A DNA stretch of 64,000 nt from Candidatus Methanomethylophilus alvi Mx1201 (GCF_000300255.2 NC_020913.1:186001-250000); one strand, 5' to 3'. Shown: positions 24,965-33,401, counted from the stretch's first letter. Made by a program: numbers and translations. The notes: a model not told the origin generated them from the sequence alone.

Positions 24965-25999
24965 ATGGATGATGCGGCGGTATCGCTTCTGAGGAAGGTC
25001 TCGGAGAGGAAGCCCCTTACAGAGGACGAATGTGTATATCTGCTCGGATTCCCGGAAGATTCGCCCGAGGCGGATATGACCGTATGTTTCGCAGACAGGC
25101 TGAGTCGTATCGCCAACGACAACACGGGGGAGATAGGTGCACAGATCGGGATAATAACGGGCCCGTGCATCGCCGACTGCGGGTTCTGCAAATATGCGGT
25201 CGGTACGACGGATGCGGACGATTTCGTCATGTCGGACGATACTCTGCGCGATTATATCGGACGGATAACGGAACACGGGGATGTGACCGTCATATCCCTG
25301 ATGACGATACATTCGTTCGATTTCGAGGACCTTCTCGGCGCAGTCAGGGTAGCCAGGGAGGAGGCTCCCGAGGACGTCGTCATAGCGGTCAATACAGGGG
25401 ACCTCACCCGCCAACAGTGCATATCCCTGCGCAACGCGGGGGTCGGGAGGGCATACCACGCCATCAGACTGGGGGAGGGGGATGTGACCCGGCTCAATCC
25501 GTTCGACCGTCTGGAGACCGTCAGGAACCTGATGTCCGCAAGTATAGGGGTGGTCACCTGTACCGAGCCCGTCGGTCCGGAGGACTCTGCGAGGGAAATC
25601 GTCCGGAGTTACCTGGGTTCCGAGAAGGAGGGATTCATCCACGGATCGGTGGCGAAACGTGTGCCCGTGCCGGGGACGAGGATGGGCGGGTGCGGGGAGG
25701 TCTCGGACAGGCGTCTGATGCATATAGCATCCGTATTGCTCCTGTCCACCGCCTGGAAGGCGGATGTATCCGCCCCCGTCGGATATTACGGCGGGTTCTA
25801 CGGAGGTTTCGGCAAGGTCTATGCGGAATATGCCGGAAATCCCCGGGATCCGAAGGACTATTCCGAAAAAAGTGAAGGGAGGACCGTCGGATGGGCGAGG
25901 AGAAAGCTCTTCGAGGACGGGTATTCGAAGATCCGGAAGGCGGACGGCAGCACCGTACCGCTCGACCGGGACTATCTTCGGATGACCGGTTCCCTGTAA
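24965..25999 (+). CDS. BioB/HydE-like radical SAM enzyme, function unknown
   Basis: 344 aa. The [4Fe-4S] motif is CIADCGFC (CX3CX2C) near residue 69, preceded by IGAQIGIITGP as in the biotin synthase, HydE and HmdB group. The barrel continues with VISLMTIHSFDF and VVIAVNTGDL, and the C-terminal third contains a glycine/tyrosine-rich segment VGYYGGFYGGFGKVYAEYAG. It does not match what I know of the pyrrolysine enzyme PylB (different motif context) and no other cofactor genes sit beside it. Substrate unknown. It directly follows tRNA-Val. Confidence 0.75.
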   Translation: MDDAAVSLLRKVSERKPLTEDECVYLLGFPEDSPEADMTVCFADRLSRIANDNTGEIGAQIGIITGPCIADCGFCKYAVGTTDADDFVMSDDTLRDYIGRITEHGDVTVISLMTIHSFDFEDLLGAVRVAREEAPEDVVIAVNTGDLTRQQCISLRNAGVGRAYHAIRLGEGDVTRLNPFDRLETVRNLMSASIGVVTCTEPVGPEDSAREIVRSYLGSEKEGFIHGSVAKRVPVPGTRMGGCGEVSDRRLMHIASVLLLSTAWKADVSAPVGYYGGFYGGFGKVYAEYAGNPRDPKDYSEKSEGRTVGWARRKLFEDGYSKIRKADGSTVPLDRDYLRMTGSL

Positions 26000-26003
26000 G
26001 GGT

Positions 26004-26711
26004 TCAGTCCTTCCCGGCAGGTCCGCATCCGTCCGGGCCGCAGGTCATTCCCGGCTGCAGTTCCTCCGTCTCCTCTTCGGAGTACGCCTTCATCAGCACC
26101 TTCTTCATCTGGGATGTTTCCACCGCTCCCGGTATCTCGTACTTCTTGTTGATGACGAAGAACGGGACCGCGCTTATGCCGAGGTAGTACGCCTCCTGTT
26201 CGTCCCTCCGGACCTCCTTGGAATACATGTCCCCGTCCAGAAGGTCTTCGGATTCCTTCCTGTCCAGCCCCATCTCCTCCGCGATGGAGAGAAGGGTCTC
26301 GCGGTCGGCGAGGATCCTGTTCTCGGTGAAATACGCCTTGTACATCCTTTCCACGAAAGCATCTCCGAGCTCCCTCCCTTTGGACTGTGCCAGCTTGGTG
26401 AGTCTGAGGGCATCGAAGGTGTTGGACCCGCGGGCGGTGGCGTAGTTGAACTCCAGTCCTTCCTCCTTTCCCATGGCACATATCCTGTCCACCTGTGCCT
26501 GTGCCTGCTCCATGGTCATGCCGTAGTGGTGGGAGAATCCTTCGACGATGTTGCGCTTAGGTACCTTGGGGGCATCTTGGTTGAGTTCGAACGCCTTGAA
26601 ATCCAAGCGGCACTCGTCCGAGATGTCCAGTTCCCTGAGGGCCTTCTTCATCCTCGTTTCGGCTATGTAGCAGAAAGGACAGGCGAAATCCGACCAATAT
26701 TCTATTATCAT
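26004..26711 (-). CDS. FrnE-like DsbA-family thioredoxin-fold oxidoreductase
   Basis: 235 aa from the ATG at 26711, giving the typical opening IEYWSDFACPFCYIAE with the redox-active CPFC. The helical insert and the cis-proline region GISAVPFFVINKKY (near residue 170) are conserved. A C-terminal extension carries an extra cysteine pair (CGPDGCGPAG), possibly a resolving or metal site. No signal peptide, so cytosolic, as for FrnE disulphide oxidoreductases. It converges with the radical SAM gene. Confidence 0.88.
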   Translation of the reverse strand: MIIEYWSDFACPFCYIAETRMKKALRELDISDECRLDFKAFELNQDAPKVPKRNIVEGFSHHYGMTMEQAQAQVDRICAMGKEEGLEFNYATARGSNTFDALRLTKLAQSKGRELGDAFVERMYKAYFTENRILADRETLLSIAEEMGLDRKESEDLLDGDMYSKEVRRDEQEAYYLGISAVPFFVINKKYEIPGAVETSQMKKVLMKAYSEEETEELQPGMTCGPDGCGPAGKD

Positions 26712-26762
26712 GCAGGAGTCTCCGTAACGACGGACCATACCCCTGTCACTTGATAAAACCGC

Positions 26763-27602
26763 TCATACCTTCTCGTCACCGAGGATGTCTCTGTGGCCCA
26801 TGTCCGGTTTCGCATCCTTCCCTATGTCGGAGCGGATGCCTTTGCCCGATATCGGCGGTATGTTGTTCAGGGTATCCATTACGGTGGAGAAGGGAATACC
26901 TAGTTTGAGCGAGATCGGCAGGGGTTCCATCCCGTCGTCGTGCATGGAGACGATGATCGCCTGCTCCTCGGTTATTCCGCGGAGTTCTGCGATTATGGAT
27001 ATGCGGTCGGACGGGGCCTCGTCATCTGAAAGCATGGACATGGCCAGTTTGGAAAGTTTCTCGGACAGGGAATCCTCCTGATAGTTCCTCAGGACGTATT
27101 CCATGGACAGTTTGTTGTTCCTGCACCAGCTGGAGAAGTTGATCGACCCCACCAGGTCCCCTTCGGCATACAGGTACGTCATGCCGCGTCCGTTGTCCAC
27201 ATATACGAGGGTCAGACCTTCTCCGTCGGTCCATATGCGTACGATGTCGCTGACCCCCGCCTCCTTCGGCCGGAAATCGTCGAACTGTGTCTTGGGGCGG
27301 GAATCCACGTAGCGGTCGCATACCGGGCACAGCCCTATGCGGCTGTTGGAACGGAGGGTGCGGGTAAGGCCGCATTTCGGACAAGTGTATGTCACCTTCT
27401 CGGAGTTCCACATGGAGGAGTGGCATATGGGGCAGTATTTGGGGGACTCGCTCCCTCTCTGGACCCATTCTGCGCCACAACGGAGACATTTGTCCTTGAT
27501 CGCCTCCTTGTTCCATCTGGTGGATTTGCAAGAGGGGCATCTGAGTGGTTCTTTGGACCGGGGGGCCCACTCGTATCCGCAGCGGCAGCACTTGTTCATC
27601 AT
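26763..27602 (-). CDS. Multi-zinc-ribbon protein, function unknown
   Basis: 279 aa from the ATG at 27602. The first about 110 residues hold four consecutive CxxC-type zinc ribbons (CCRCGYEW, CPSCKS, CLRCGAEW, CPICHS, CPKCG, CPVCD). A middle domain (VRIWTDGEGLTLVYVDNGRG) and a C-terminal helical segment follow, including a possible HTH (RGITEEQAIIVSMHDDG). The upstream start is disfavoured because the extension is AT-rich promoter-like sequence. Repeated ribbons suggest nucleic-acid binding, but no family is recognised. Confidence 0.7.
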   Translation of the reverse strand: MMNKCCRCGYEWAPRSKEPLRCPSCKSTRWNKEAIKDKCLRCGAEWVQRGSESPKYCPICHSSMWNSEKVTYTCPKCGLTRTLRSNSRIGLCPVCDRYVDSRPKTQFDDFRPKEAGVSDIVRIWTDGEGLTLVYVDNGRGMTYLYAEGDLVGSINFSSWCRNNKLSMEYVLRNYQEDSLSEKLSKLAMSMLSDDEAPSDRISIIAELRGITEEQAIIVSMHDDGMEPLPISLKLGIPFSTVMDTLNNIPPISGKGIRSDIGKDAKPDMGHRDILGDEKV

Positions 27603-27848
27603 TCCGTTCGCCTGGTAAGTCCAATTATTTAATTGGATGTATCTTCCAATATAGCATGTCGCCTTAGATATTAAAACATTCTTCAAGGCAATGATGTTTT
27701 CCCGCCGGTCTTTACACATCATTGCGAAGATATGGTTGATAAAATCTTCTTAGGCCCACCTGTTTTACCGTAAGCAGTTGTCATAAGTGGGCGGTCGGGC
27801 ATGGCCCGACCATGTTAGACGGACAGAGGGTATCATCGGCTGCCGACA

Positions 27849-28196
27849 TCATCCCCAGACGACGTTGTCCTTTCCTGCGCCGACCTCGAAATGATACTTC
27901 ACTATGCCGAGGTTCACAGGGGCGCATATCCCTTTGCTGGTGGCGTATGCCTTCCTGTCCCGGTATTCGAACATGAAGTTCTGTTTCATAAGCGCGGTAG
28001 GTGCCAGAAGAGCGCATTCCACTCCTTTTGCGAACCACTCCGGTACGCCGGTCCCGCATTTGGAGACCTCGTCCGGCCTCTTGATCGGATGCGACTCCCC
28101 CTGGGTGGTCCCGTATCCGAGGGCTATGGCGCATACCAGGGCCTCTCCCGGACCGACCTCGACCTTGCTCTTCCTCTTGCTGAAAGTCAGTGCCAC
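27849..28196 (-). pseudogene. Nitroreductase-family C-terminal fragment
   Basis: 115 codons matching only the C-terminal half of the TM1586-type putative nitroreductases: ALGYGTTQGESHPIK, PEWFAKGVECALLAPTA and a final GIVKYHFEVGAGKDN. The N-terminal FMN-binding half is missing; upstream in this frame there is a stop within about 12 codons, followed by palindromic AT-rich sequence. The GTG at 28196 could start a short protein, but a functional enzyme is unlikely. This looks like a gene remnant beside a tRNA-flanked gap. Confidence 0.7.
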
Positions 28197-28209
28197 TAAA
28201 ATAGATTTT

Positions 28210-28257
28210 TATCTTCTACTTATCTTCTACTAGTTTACAGAAGATAAACTGAAGATA
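28210..28257. repeat. 19-bp imperfect inverted repeat built on tandem TATCTTCT units
   Basis: The arms are 28210-28228 and 28239-28257, pairing at 16 of 19 positions around a 10-nt loop. Each arm itself contains two copies of a tatcttct-like unit. It could be a pair of operator sites or a cruciform element. Confidence 0.75.
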
Positions 28258-28380
28258 AGTGTGGAAACGATCCGTAGCCCGTGTGCCAAGTGGCCGCATT
28301 TGCGACCTGTCGTACGGGTTTTATTAGGATAACCTTTCGTCATACTCCGAATATTAAAGTTTGATAGGTGGCTCTTGTTA

Positions 28381-28438
28381 AATTGCGCCTGCGCAATTAT
28401 AGAATTTCTTAATTGCGAAAAACGCATTTTACGCAATT
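28381..28438. repeat. Palindrome cluster with AATTGCG half-sites
   Basis: A perfect palindrome aattgcgc-ct-gcgcaatt (28381-28398) is followed by a second, wider pair, aattgcg at 28411-28417 and cgcaatt at 28432-28438. Four half-sites in 58 nt suggest a cooperative protein-binding site. A TATA-like aatatttaaag follows directly. Confidence 0.75.
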
Positions 28439-28519
28439 AATATTTAAAGAACCAGTTCTGTTCTTGAAATTCTGTAGGCGTTTGTAGTTAAAATAGTTAG
28501 CAAAGTTAGAATAATCAAG

Positions 28520-28592
28520 TGGACCCAGCCGGATTTGAACCGGCGACCTCCGCCGTGTGAAGGCGACGTCATAACCCCTAGACCATGAGTCC
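28520..28592 (-). tRNA. tRNA-Val (anticodon CAC)
   Basis: A 73-nt cloverleaf on the minus strand: acceptor GGACTCA/TGGGTCC with one G-U, anticodon loop TTCACAC giving CAC, T arm GCCGG TTCAAAT CCGGC. Near-identical body to tRNA-Val(TAC) at 24844. Confidence 0.93.
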
Positions 28593-28625
28593 GCAGTTGC
28601 CGATTATTCTTTCTGTATTTAACGG

Positions 28626-29579
28626 TTAAGTATGTCCGTCCGCCGATACGCCTTTCGACCTGCGATGTTCCCTGATCTTCCCCCAGATCTTGACATCCAT
28701 GATGACGATGGACAGGATCACCAGGAACATTCCGACGATCCTCGGGGCAGAGAGTTCCTCACCGAACACGGCCGCTCCTACTATGGCTGCGGTGACGAGT
28801 TCCATCACCGATATGAGGGAGGCCTTGGTGACCTCCAGTCTCTTGACGCCCCATGTCGTGCAATAGAACGGGAGCAGCGAAAGGACGAATCCCAGGACAA
28901 GTATGTACAGGAGCATCTCCGCATTTGCGAAGGACCCGAGGACCATGGCATCATCCGCCAGAGGCAGACTGAACAGGGTCGCGAACAGGAAGATGTAGAA
29001 CATCGTCGTCATGGGCGCATACTGCCTGTCCGCCCCTATCTTGCATCCGAGGGTGAACATTCCGAAGAAAAGTCCCGACATGCATGCGCAAGCTATCCCG
29101 ACGAAGTTCAGATCGTCATGTTTCCCGGTCACGATCCCGGTGACCAGTATGCATCCGATGAACGCCACGATGACCGTTATCATCTTCTGTATCGTTATGC
29201 GTTCTTTGAAAAGGAACAGGGAGAAGACCATGACGTAGTAAGGCGCGGTCATCTGCAGGAGTGTCGAAAGGGACAGGTCGATAAGCATCTGGGACTTGAA
29301 CAGGGTGACGTCCGACATGAGCTTGAACGCTCCGAACAGGGCGAACAACAGCACGTCCCTCGGTCTCGCCCTCAGCAGCGACCTGTCGACCACGAGTATT
29401 ATGACAAAGAGTGCGACGGCGGTCACCAGGTGCCTCACCATGGTGATGTCCATGGCGGAGAATCCGTTGTCCCCCAGAAAGCGGACCGGTATGCCCAGGA
29501 ATCCGAACGATGCGGCCCCTATGGCGACGACGAGTGCGGCCCCGGAATTCAAGTTCGGTGTTTTTGACAATCGACACAC
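28626..29579 (-). CDS. DMT-superfamily (EamA) transporter
   Basis: 317 aa with about ten hydrophobic helices in two repeated five-helix halves, the EamA/RhaT pattern. The end of each half shows the typical acidic-loop signature (FLFKERITIQKMI near residue 125 and AVFGEELSAPRIVGMFLVI near 270). Members export or import small metabolites such as amino acids; substrate unknown. The start appears to be GTG at 29579; an internal start is possible. Divergent from the ALDH-like gene. Confidence 0.85.
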   Translation of the reverse strand: MCRLSKTPNLNSGAALVVAIGAASFGFLGIPVRFLGDNGFSAMDITMVRHLVTAVALFVIILVVDRSLLRARPRDVLLFALFGAFKLMSDVTLFKSQMLIDLSLSTLLQMTAPYYVMVFSLFLFKERITIQKMITVIVAFIGCILVTGIVTGKHDDLNFVGIACACMSGLFFGMFTLGCKIGADRQYAPMTTMFYIFLFATLFSLPLADDAMVLGSFANAEMLLYILVLGFVLSLLPFYCTTWGVKRLEVTKASLISVMELVTAAIVGAAVFGEELSAPRIVGMFLVILSIVIMDVKIWGKIREHRRSKGVSADGHT

Positions 29580-29703
29580 TCCGCAAATATTCCTCGGCGG
29601 TCCAGCGGTGATGCGGTTTTAAAATTTGCTGTCATGTCCCAGATCCCCGTCGATGGATCCGATGTAAACGCTTATCAGTACAACCGCAGATAACCTCTGC
29701 ATT

Positions 29704-31080
29704 ATGCCGTCCGATTTCGATAATGCGAAGTTCGAGGCCGCCTTGCAGATGGCCCTCGATAAGGAGAAACACGATTACCCAGCGGTTATCGGGGGGATGT
29801 ATGTCGCCTCCGGTACGGACATGCCCCTCGTGAGCCCGGTGGACGACACCATCATCTTCGGTACCCTCCAGGAACCCGAGGAAGGTACCACCGCCGTCGC
29901 GGCCGAGAAGGCGGACGAGGCGTTCGCAACCTGGTCCAAGACCTCTCCTGCCGAAAGGGCCTCGGTGATATCCAAGGTGGCCGAGGACGTCCGTACGAAG
30001 AGGTATCAGCTGGCGGCCGAGCTTCTTCTCGGTACCGGTATGGTCAGGAAGGAGGCCGTCGCCGAGGTCGACAGGCTCATCGAGGTCTTGGACAAGGCAG
30101 CCGCCGATGCAGAGACGGTCAAAGGAAGGCCTACCGGCGTATGGGCGGTCATCGCCCTCAACAGTTCCCCGTTGGCCTCCGCCGTGGGATATGCGGCCGT
30201 TGCCATCGCCGCCGGGAACACGGTCGTCATAAGTCCCAGCGGAAGCTGTCCGACCCCCGTGTATACCCTCTATCGCATGTTCGAGAAGGCCGGTCTTCCC
30301 GGAGGTGTCATGAACATCGTGTCTGACCGTTTGGACAGGTATGTGACCGCCCTGTCGGATGACCAGAACGTCTCCGGTGTAGTCGCGTCCGGATGCGGTA
30401 AGGCCATGGACGAGCTGATGTTCGTTCCGGTGGACGAGGGCCTCGGATTCGTCAACGAGGTGAAGGGGATGACCCCTATAATCGTGGCCAATCCCTCCGA
30501 CATGAAGAAAGCTGCGGCTGACGTCCTCGAATCGGCATTCTCCTACTGCGGGCAGCATCTGTACTCCACATCCAAGGTCATAGTACTGGCCGAGGACGAG
30601 AGGGACTTCACGAAGGCCTTGGTCGAGAGGGCCAAAGACTTTTCCGTAGACGATCCCGGAGAGGAATCCGCCGCATGCGGACCTCTGATGTCCGATGAGA
30701 CGGAGAAGAGATTCCTCAAGTTCATCAAGGAAGAGGAGAACTTCCTCCTGTTCGGAGGCAAGAGGGTCAGGAAGGAATACACTTCCAACGGGTTGTACTA
30801 TACTCCCGCCATATTCACCGGATTGGATGCGGAGGATGACAACCTGTACGTCGACCAGGGTCTTCCGGTACTCTGCATAAGGGTGGTGGCCACCGTGGAT
30901 GATGCGATCGCCGACCTCATGGAGACCGACTGCGGACTTGCGGTCGGAGTGATGTCCAGGGATGCGTCCACCATCAACAGGGTCAAGGCGGAGGCCGGTG
31001 ACATGCAGGTGTTCGTGAACAGAAGCAGCCTGTCCCTCGTCCCTGCTGTCAAGGCGACGGTCGACAACTTCGTGGAGTGA
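29704..31080 (+). CDS. Aldehyde dehydrogenase-like protein lacking the catalytic cysteine
   Basis: 458 aa with a full ALDH fold. The cofactor-binding stretch is clear (AVAIAAGNTVVISPSGSCP, KAGLPGGVMNIVSD). At the active site the usual G-Q-x-C appears as YCGQHLYSTSK, so the nucleophile position is Leu; a Cys occurs only before the G-Q. The general-base region reads NEVKGMTP, keeping Glu but losing the ELGGK pattern, and the GSTxxG turn is changed to ASGCGKA. The protein may be a non-dehydrogenase homologue or a binding protein. Its neighbour on the opposite strand is another apparently inactivated enzyme. The ATG at 29704 is well placed. Confidence 0.8.
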   Translation: MPSDFDNAKFEAALQMALDKEKHDYPAVIGGMYVASGTDMPLVSPVDDTIIFGTLQEPEEGTTAVAAEKADEAFATWSKTSPAERASVISKVAEDVRTKRYQLAAELLLGTGMVRKEAVAEVDRLIEVLDKAAADAETVKGRPTGVWAVIALNSSPLASAVGYAAVAIAAGNTVVISPSGSCPTPVYTLYRMFEKAGLPGGVMNIVSDRLDRYVTALSDDQNVSGVVASGCGKAMDELMFVPVDEGLGFVNEVKGMTPIIVANPSDMKKAAADVLESAFSYCGQHLYSTSKVIVLAEDERDFTKALVERAKDFSVDDPGEESAACGPLMSDETEKRFLKFIKEEENFLLFGGKRVRKEYTSNGLYYTPAIFTGLDAEDDNLYVDQGLPVLCIRVVATVDDAIADLMETDCGLAVGVMSRDASTINRVKAEAGDMQVFVNRSSLSLVPAVKATVDNFVE

Positions 31081-31083
31081 TCC

Positions 31084-31776
31084 TCAGAAACCCTTCAAAG
31101 CGGTCCTCTTCGCATATCTTTTAGCAGAAGCGGAGAGGGCCGAGCCCTCGGTCTTGCTGTAAGGCCTTATTTTCCGATACTCCGGATCCGTCGCAAGGCG
31201 CGGGTCGAACTGGGATATGGTCAGGTACGTCTTCTCCCCGACGGATCTGGCTATGTTCTCTATCTCCGGTCCGTCCACGATCCCGGGGACGGCATAGACG
31301 AAGAACTCCCTGTCGACATCCAGGCCGTTGACAATCTCCATGGACCTTTTCATGAGGGCCGGGTCGCCAAACCCTCCGGTGGCCTTCTTGAAATTAGGAG
31401 AACCCGGATATGCTGGCACATATAGGCGGACCATGTCGAACATCATGGCTCCGGCGAGGTCGTCCAAAACATCGGGACGCATTCCTTGGGTCTCCAGCAT
31501 TATGGGGCGTTTGGTTCTTCTGAGCTCCTTGAGGAATCCGTACAGGCCTTCGTGCGCCAGAGGTTCTCCTCCGCCGAGGACTATGCCGTCGAGGGTCTGG
31601 CCTCTTTCCCGTATATATGACAGTATCTCGTCCGGATCTATGCAGGGTCCTTCCCGGTCATAGATGTCGGAACCTCCGAGGTAGGGATACCTCACATCGT
31701 ATCCCCTGAACTCTATGCGGCAGCAGTCCCGGCCTTTCCAGTCCGCCAGGGTGGTCTTGACGAAACGACCTATCAT
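31084..31776 (-). CDS. Radical-SAM-like protein that has lost the cluster cysteines
   Basis: 230 aa, resembling the NrdG/PflA-type activases. The N-terminus reads FVKTTLADWKGRDCCRIEF, but where activases have G-C-N-F-R-C-P-Y-C the sequence is GYDVRYPYLGG: all three [4Fe-4S] ligands are replaced (Tyr, Tyr, Leu). The SAM-binding GGGEP motif remains (IVLGGGEPLA near residue 65), as does the later LETQGMRPDVL barrel strand. So the fold is kept while cluster chemistry should be impossible. It overlaps or abuts the ACT-like gene on the same strand (1 nt gap), suggesting coexpression. Role unknown. Confidence 0.8.
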   Translation of the reverse strand: MIGRFVKTTLADWKGRDCCRIEFRGYDVRYPYLGGSDIYDREGPCIDPDEILSYIRERGQTLDGIVLGGGEPLAHEGLYGFLKELRRTKRPIMLETQGMRPDVLDDLAGAMMFDMVRLYVPAYPGSPNFKKATGGFGDPALMKRSMEIVNGLDVDREFFVYAVPGIVDGPEIENIARSVGEKTYLTISQFDPRLATDPEYRKIRPYSKTEGSALSASAKRYAKRTALKGF

Positions 31777-31777
31777 G

Positions 31778-32686
31778 TCAGAGGCGCTCTACTCCCTTGA
31801 GTTCGTATACTCCGTTCAGTTTGGAGAAGTATTCGGGGAGTTTCTTTCCGATCTCTTCCACGGTCATCTTGCTGGCCTTCCTGTCCGCGACTACCTCGAT
31901 GTCCATGGTCTGGTAGGATATCATGACCTTGGTGAAGACGGAGATGAGGTTGATGCCTGCCTCTGCGAGCATCTTGAGGGCCGTATCGATGGAACCCATG
32001 CAGTCTGGCACATTCATGTTGATCTTGATGAGGTCCGTGTCCGGCTTGAAGAAGACGACCGATACGAGCCACGATCCGGGGTCGAGGGTGATCATGACCT
32101 CCTGTCCGTCGACATCGTTCAGGATGTCGCCGTATTCCTTGGACAGGTCGAAACATCCGTTCTCGTATGTCACGGGGGCTCCGTGCCTGAGTTCGGTCTT
32201 CAATGAGCCAGTGTCATTCTTCTCGCGGAAGATCCTCCCGATGTTGGCGGGCTTGATGCTGACATACTTGATCTTGTCCACGGAGGGGTCCCCTGCGTCC
32301 TTGAGCTGTTCGAACCTCTCCTTGATGAGTTCCCCCTCTCCTGCGAAGTTGAGGTCCGCGAGAATGTTCCAGATGATCGTGGTGTCGGAGATCCCGGTAA
32401 GGGAGACGGAGTTGAGGATTCTGATCTCCTGGTCGGTCAGGAACTTTGCCGACTGGACGGTGGACCCCGGCACATCCTCGGCCCAGACAGTCACCTGTGC
32501 CAGTGTGCGGAAGTTCTCCTGCGGGTACATCGAGAGTATGAGCTCGTACCGCTTGGGTCCGTTATCAGGATACTTGAACAGGGTGCTGTAGATGCATCCC
32601 CCGTCCACGAGCCCCATGGTGTCGGACAGCCAGTTGTCGATCTTGATCTTATTTCCCTCGATTTTGGTGAACTCCCAGCTCTTCAA
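31778..32686 (-). CDS. Conserved hypothetical with C-terminal ACT-like domain
   Basis: 302 aa, no recognised family for the first 200 residues, which look globular (alpha/beta; WEFTKIEGNKIKIDNWLSD at the start). The last about 85 residues fit an ACT ligand-binding pattern: PDCMGSIDTALKMLAEAGIN followed by SVFTKVMISYQTMDIEVVAD. ACT domains bind amino acids or other small ligands. TTG start at 32686 with a promoter-like AT stretch beyond it. It is the upstream gene of the pair with the radical-SAM-like protein. Confidence 0.6.
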   Translation of the reverse strand: MKSWEFTKIEGNKIKIDNWLSDTMGLVDGGCIYSTLFKYPDNGPKRYELILSMYPQENFRTLAQVTVWAEDVPGSTVQSAKFLTDQEIRILNSVSLTGISDTTIIWNILADLNFAGEGELIKERFEQLKDAGDPSVDKIKYVSIKPANIGRIFREKNDTGSLKTELRHGAPVTYENGCFDLSKEYGDILNDVDGQEVMITLDPGSWLVSVVFFKPDTDLIKINMNVPDCMGSIDTALKMLAEAGINLISVFTKVMISYQTMDIEVVADRKASKMTVEEIGKKLPEYFSKLNGVYELKGVERL

Positions 32687-32735
32687 GGTATGTCAGCTCC
32701 TTTTATTATGCGTGTAATTAAGAGGTTTCTATAAT

Positions 32736-33401
32736 TCATTTGCGGGTCGGGTACTTGGGGGATCCCAGGGGATTGGTCCACAGAGGGTCCTCATGACCGA
32801 TGTCCCGTATATCGGCCTCCAGGTTGGGTATGCTCCATGCAGCATCCTTGGACCTCAGTATCTCCGATATCTTGTCAGTGGCTATGGCGCCCCTGTCGGG
32901 GAAGTTCGTCCCTTCCAAGGCCTCGGAGATCAGCTTCTCGGCGGCCCTGAGGTGCGATGCGGCCTTCCTCAGCTTCCTTATGCGGATCTCCTCCTCCGGA
33001 ACTTCGTGCGGAGGCGTTCTGACGAATATGTATCTCCCTGGGGAGCAGGCCTTCTGTCCTGCGGTGAACGGGCATACGGTGCAGTTCCTTTTGACCTCCG
33101 TCACGTCTCCTTCCAGGGTCATGTTCATTATAGGGGACATGGCGTTGCCGCAGACCGGGCAGATGTCGGGAAGCTTCTTCTTGACCGCCTCCCTGTATTC
33201 TATCTCCACCTTGGCCGCACCGGAGGATACCGCCACCTTCCTTATGCGCTCGCCGCTGATGCGGTATTCCGGATCCTCGGAGGACAGTTCCTTCTGCACA
33301 AGGTCGGAAAGCTCCCTCTGGCTCTCTATGCGTTGATTACGCAGCATGACCCTGCTGACCGCCTTGCAAACGGTATCCTGGTCGGGGATCTTGAATTTCA
33401 C
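32736..33401 (-). CDS. Zinc-binding conserved archaeal protein, function unknown
   Basis: 221 aa from GTG at 33401. The N-terminal 75 residues look like a helical/winged-helix domain (RNQRIESQRELSDLVQKELS, ISGERIRKVAVSSG). A central zinc module is made by CPVCGNAMSP and CTVCPF, with an extra Cys in KACSPGRY. The C-terminal part is helical and charged. The combination suggests nucleic-acid binding. It is the first gene of the minus-strand block that includes the ACT-like and radical-SAM-like genes, but a 49-nt gap allows separate promoters. Confidence 0.6.
   Translation of the reverse strand: MKFKIPDQDTVCKAVSRVMLRNQRIESQRELSDLVQKELSSEDPEYRISGERIRKVAVSSGAAKVEIEYREAVKKKLPDICPVCGNAMSPIMNMTLEGDVTEVKRNCTVCPFTAGQKACSPGRYIFVRTPPHEVPEEEIRIRKLRKAASHLRAAEKLISEALEGTNFPDRGAIATDKISEILRSKDAAWSIPNLEADIRDIGHEDPLWTNPLGSPKYPTRK

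Larger units (their letters stand above)
28197..28519. other. AT-rich, palindrome-dense gap next to tRNA-Val
   Basis: No open frame of interest lies here. The stretch contains a long imperfect hairpin at 28210-28257 and a cluster of four AATTGCG motifs arranged as two palindromes at 28381-28438, both listed separately. TATA-like tracts occur near 28352 and 28440. It lies between the nitroreductase remnant and tRNA-Val(CAC). Confidence 0.6.

Noticed and set aside
24965..25999. Assignment as PylB (methylornithine synthase)
   Set aside because: Attractive in a TAG-decoding organism, but the motif context CIADCGFC and the rest of the sequence do not match PylB as I know it, and no pylC/pylD/pylS is adjacent.
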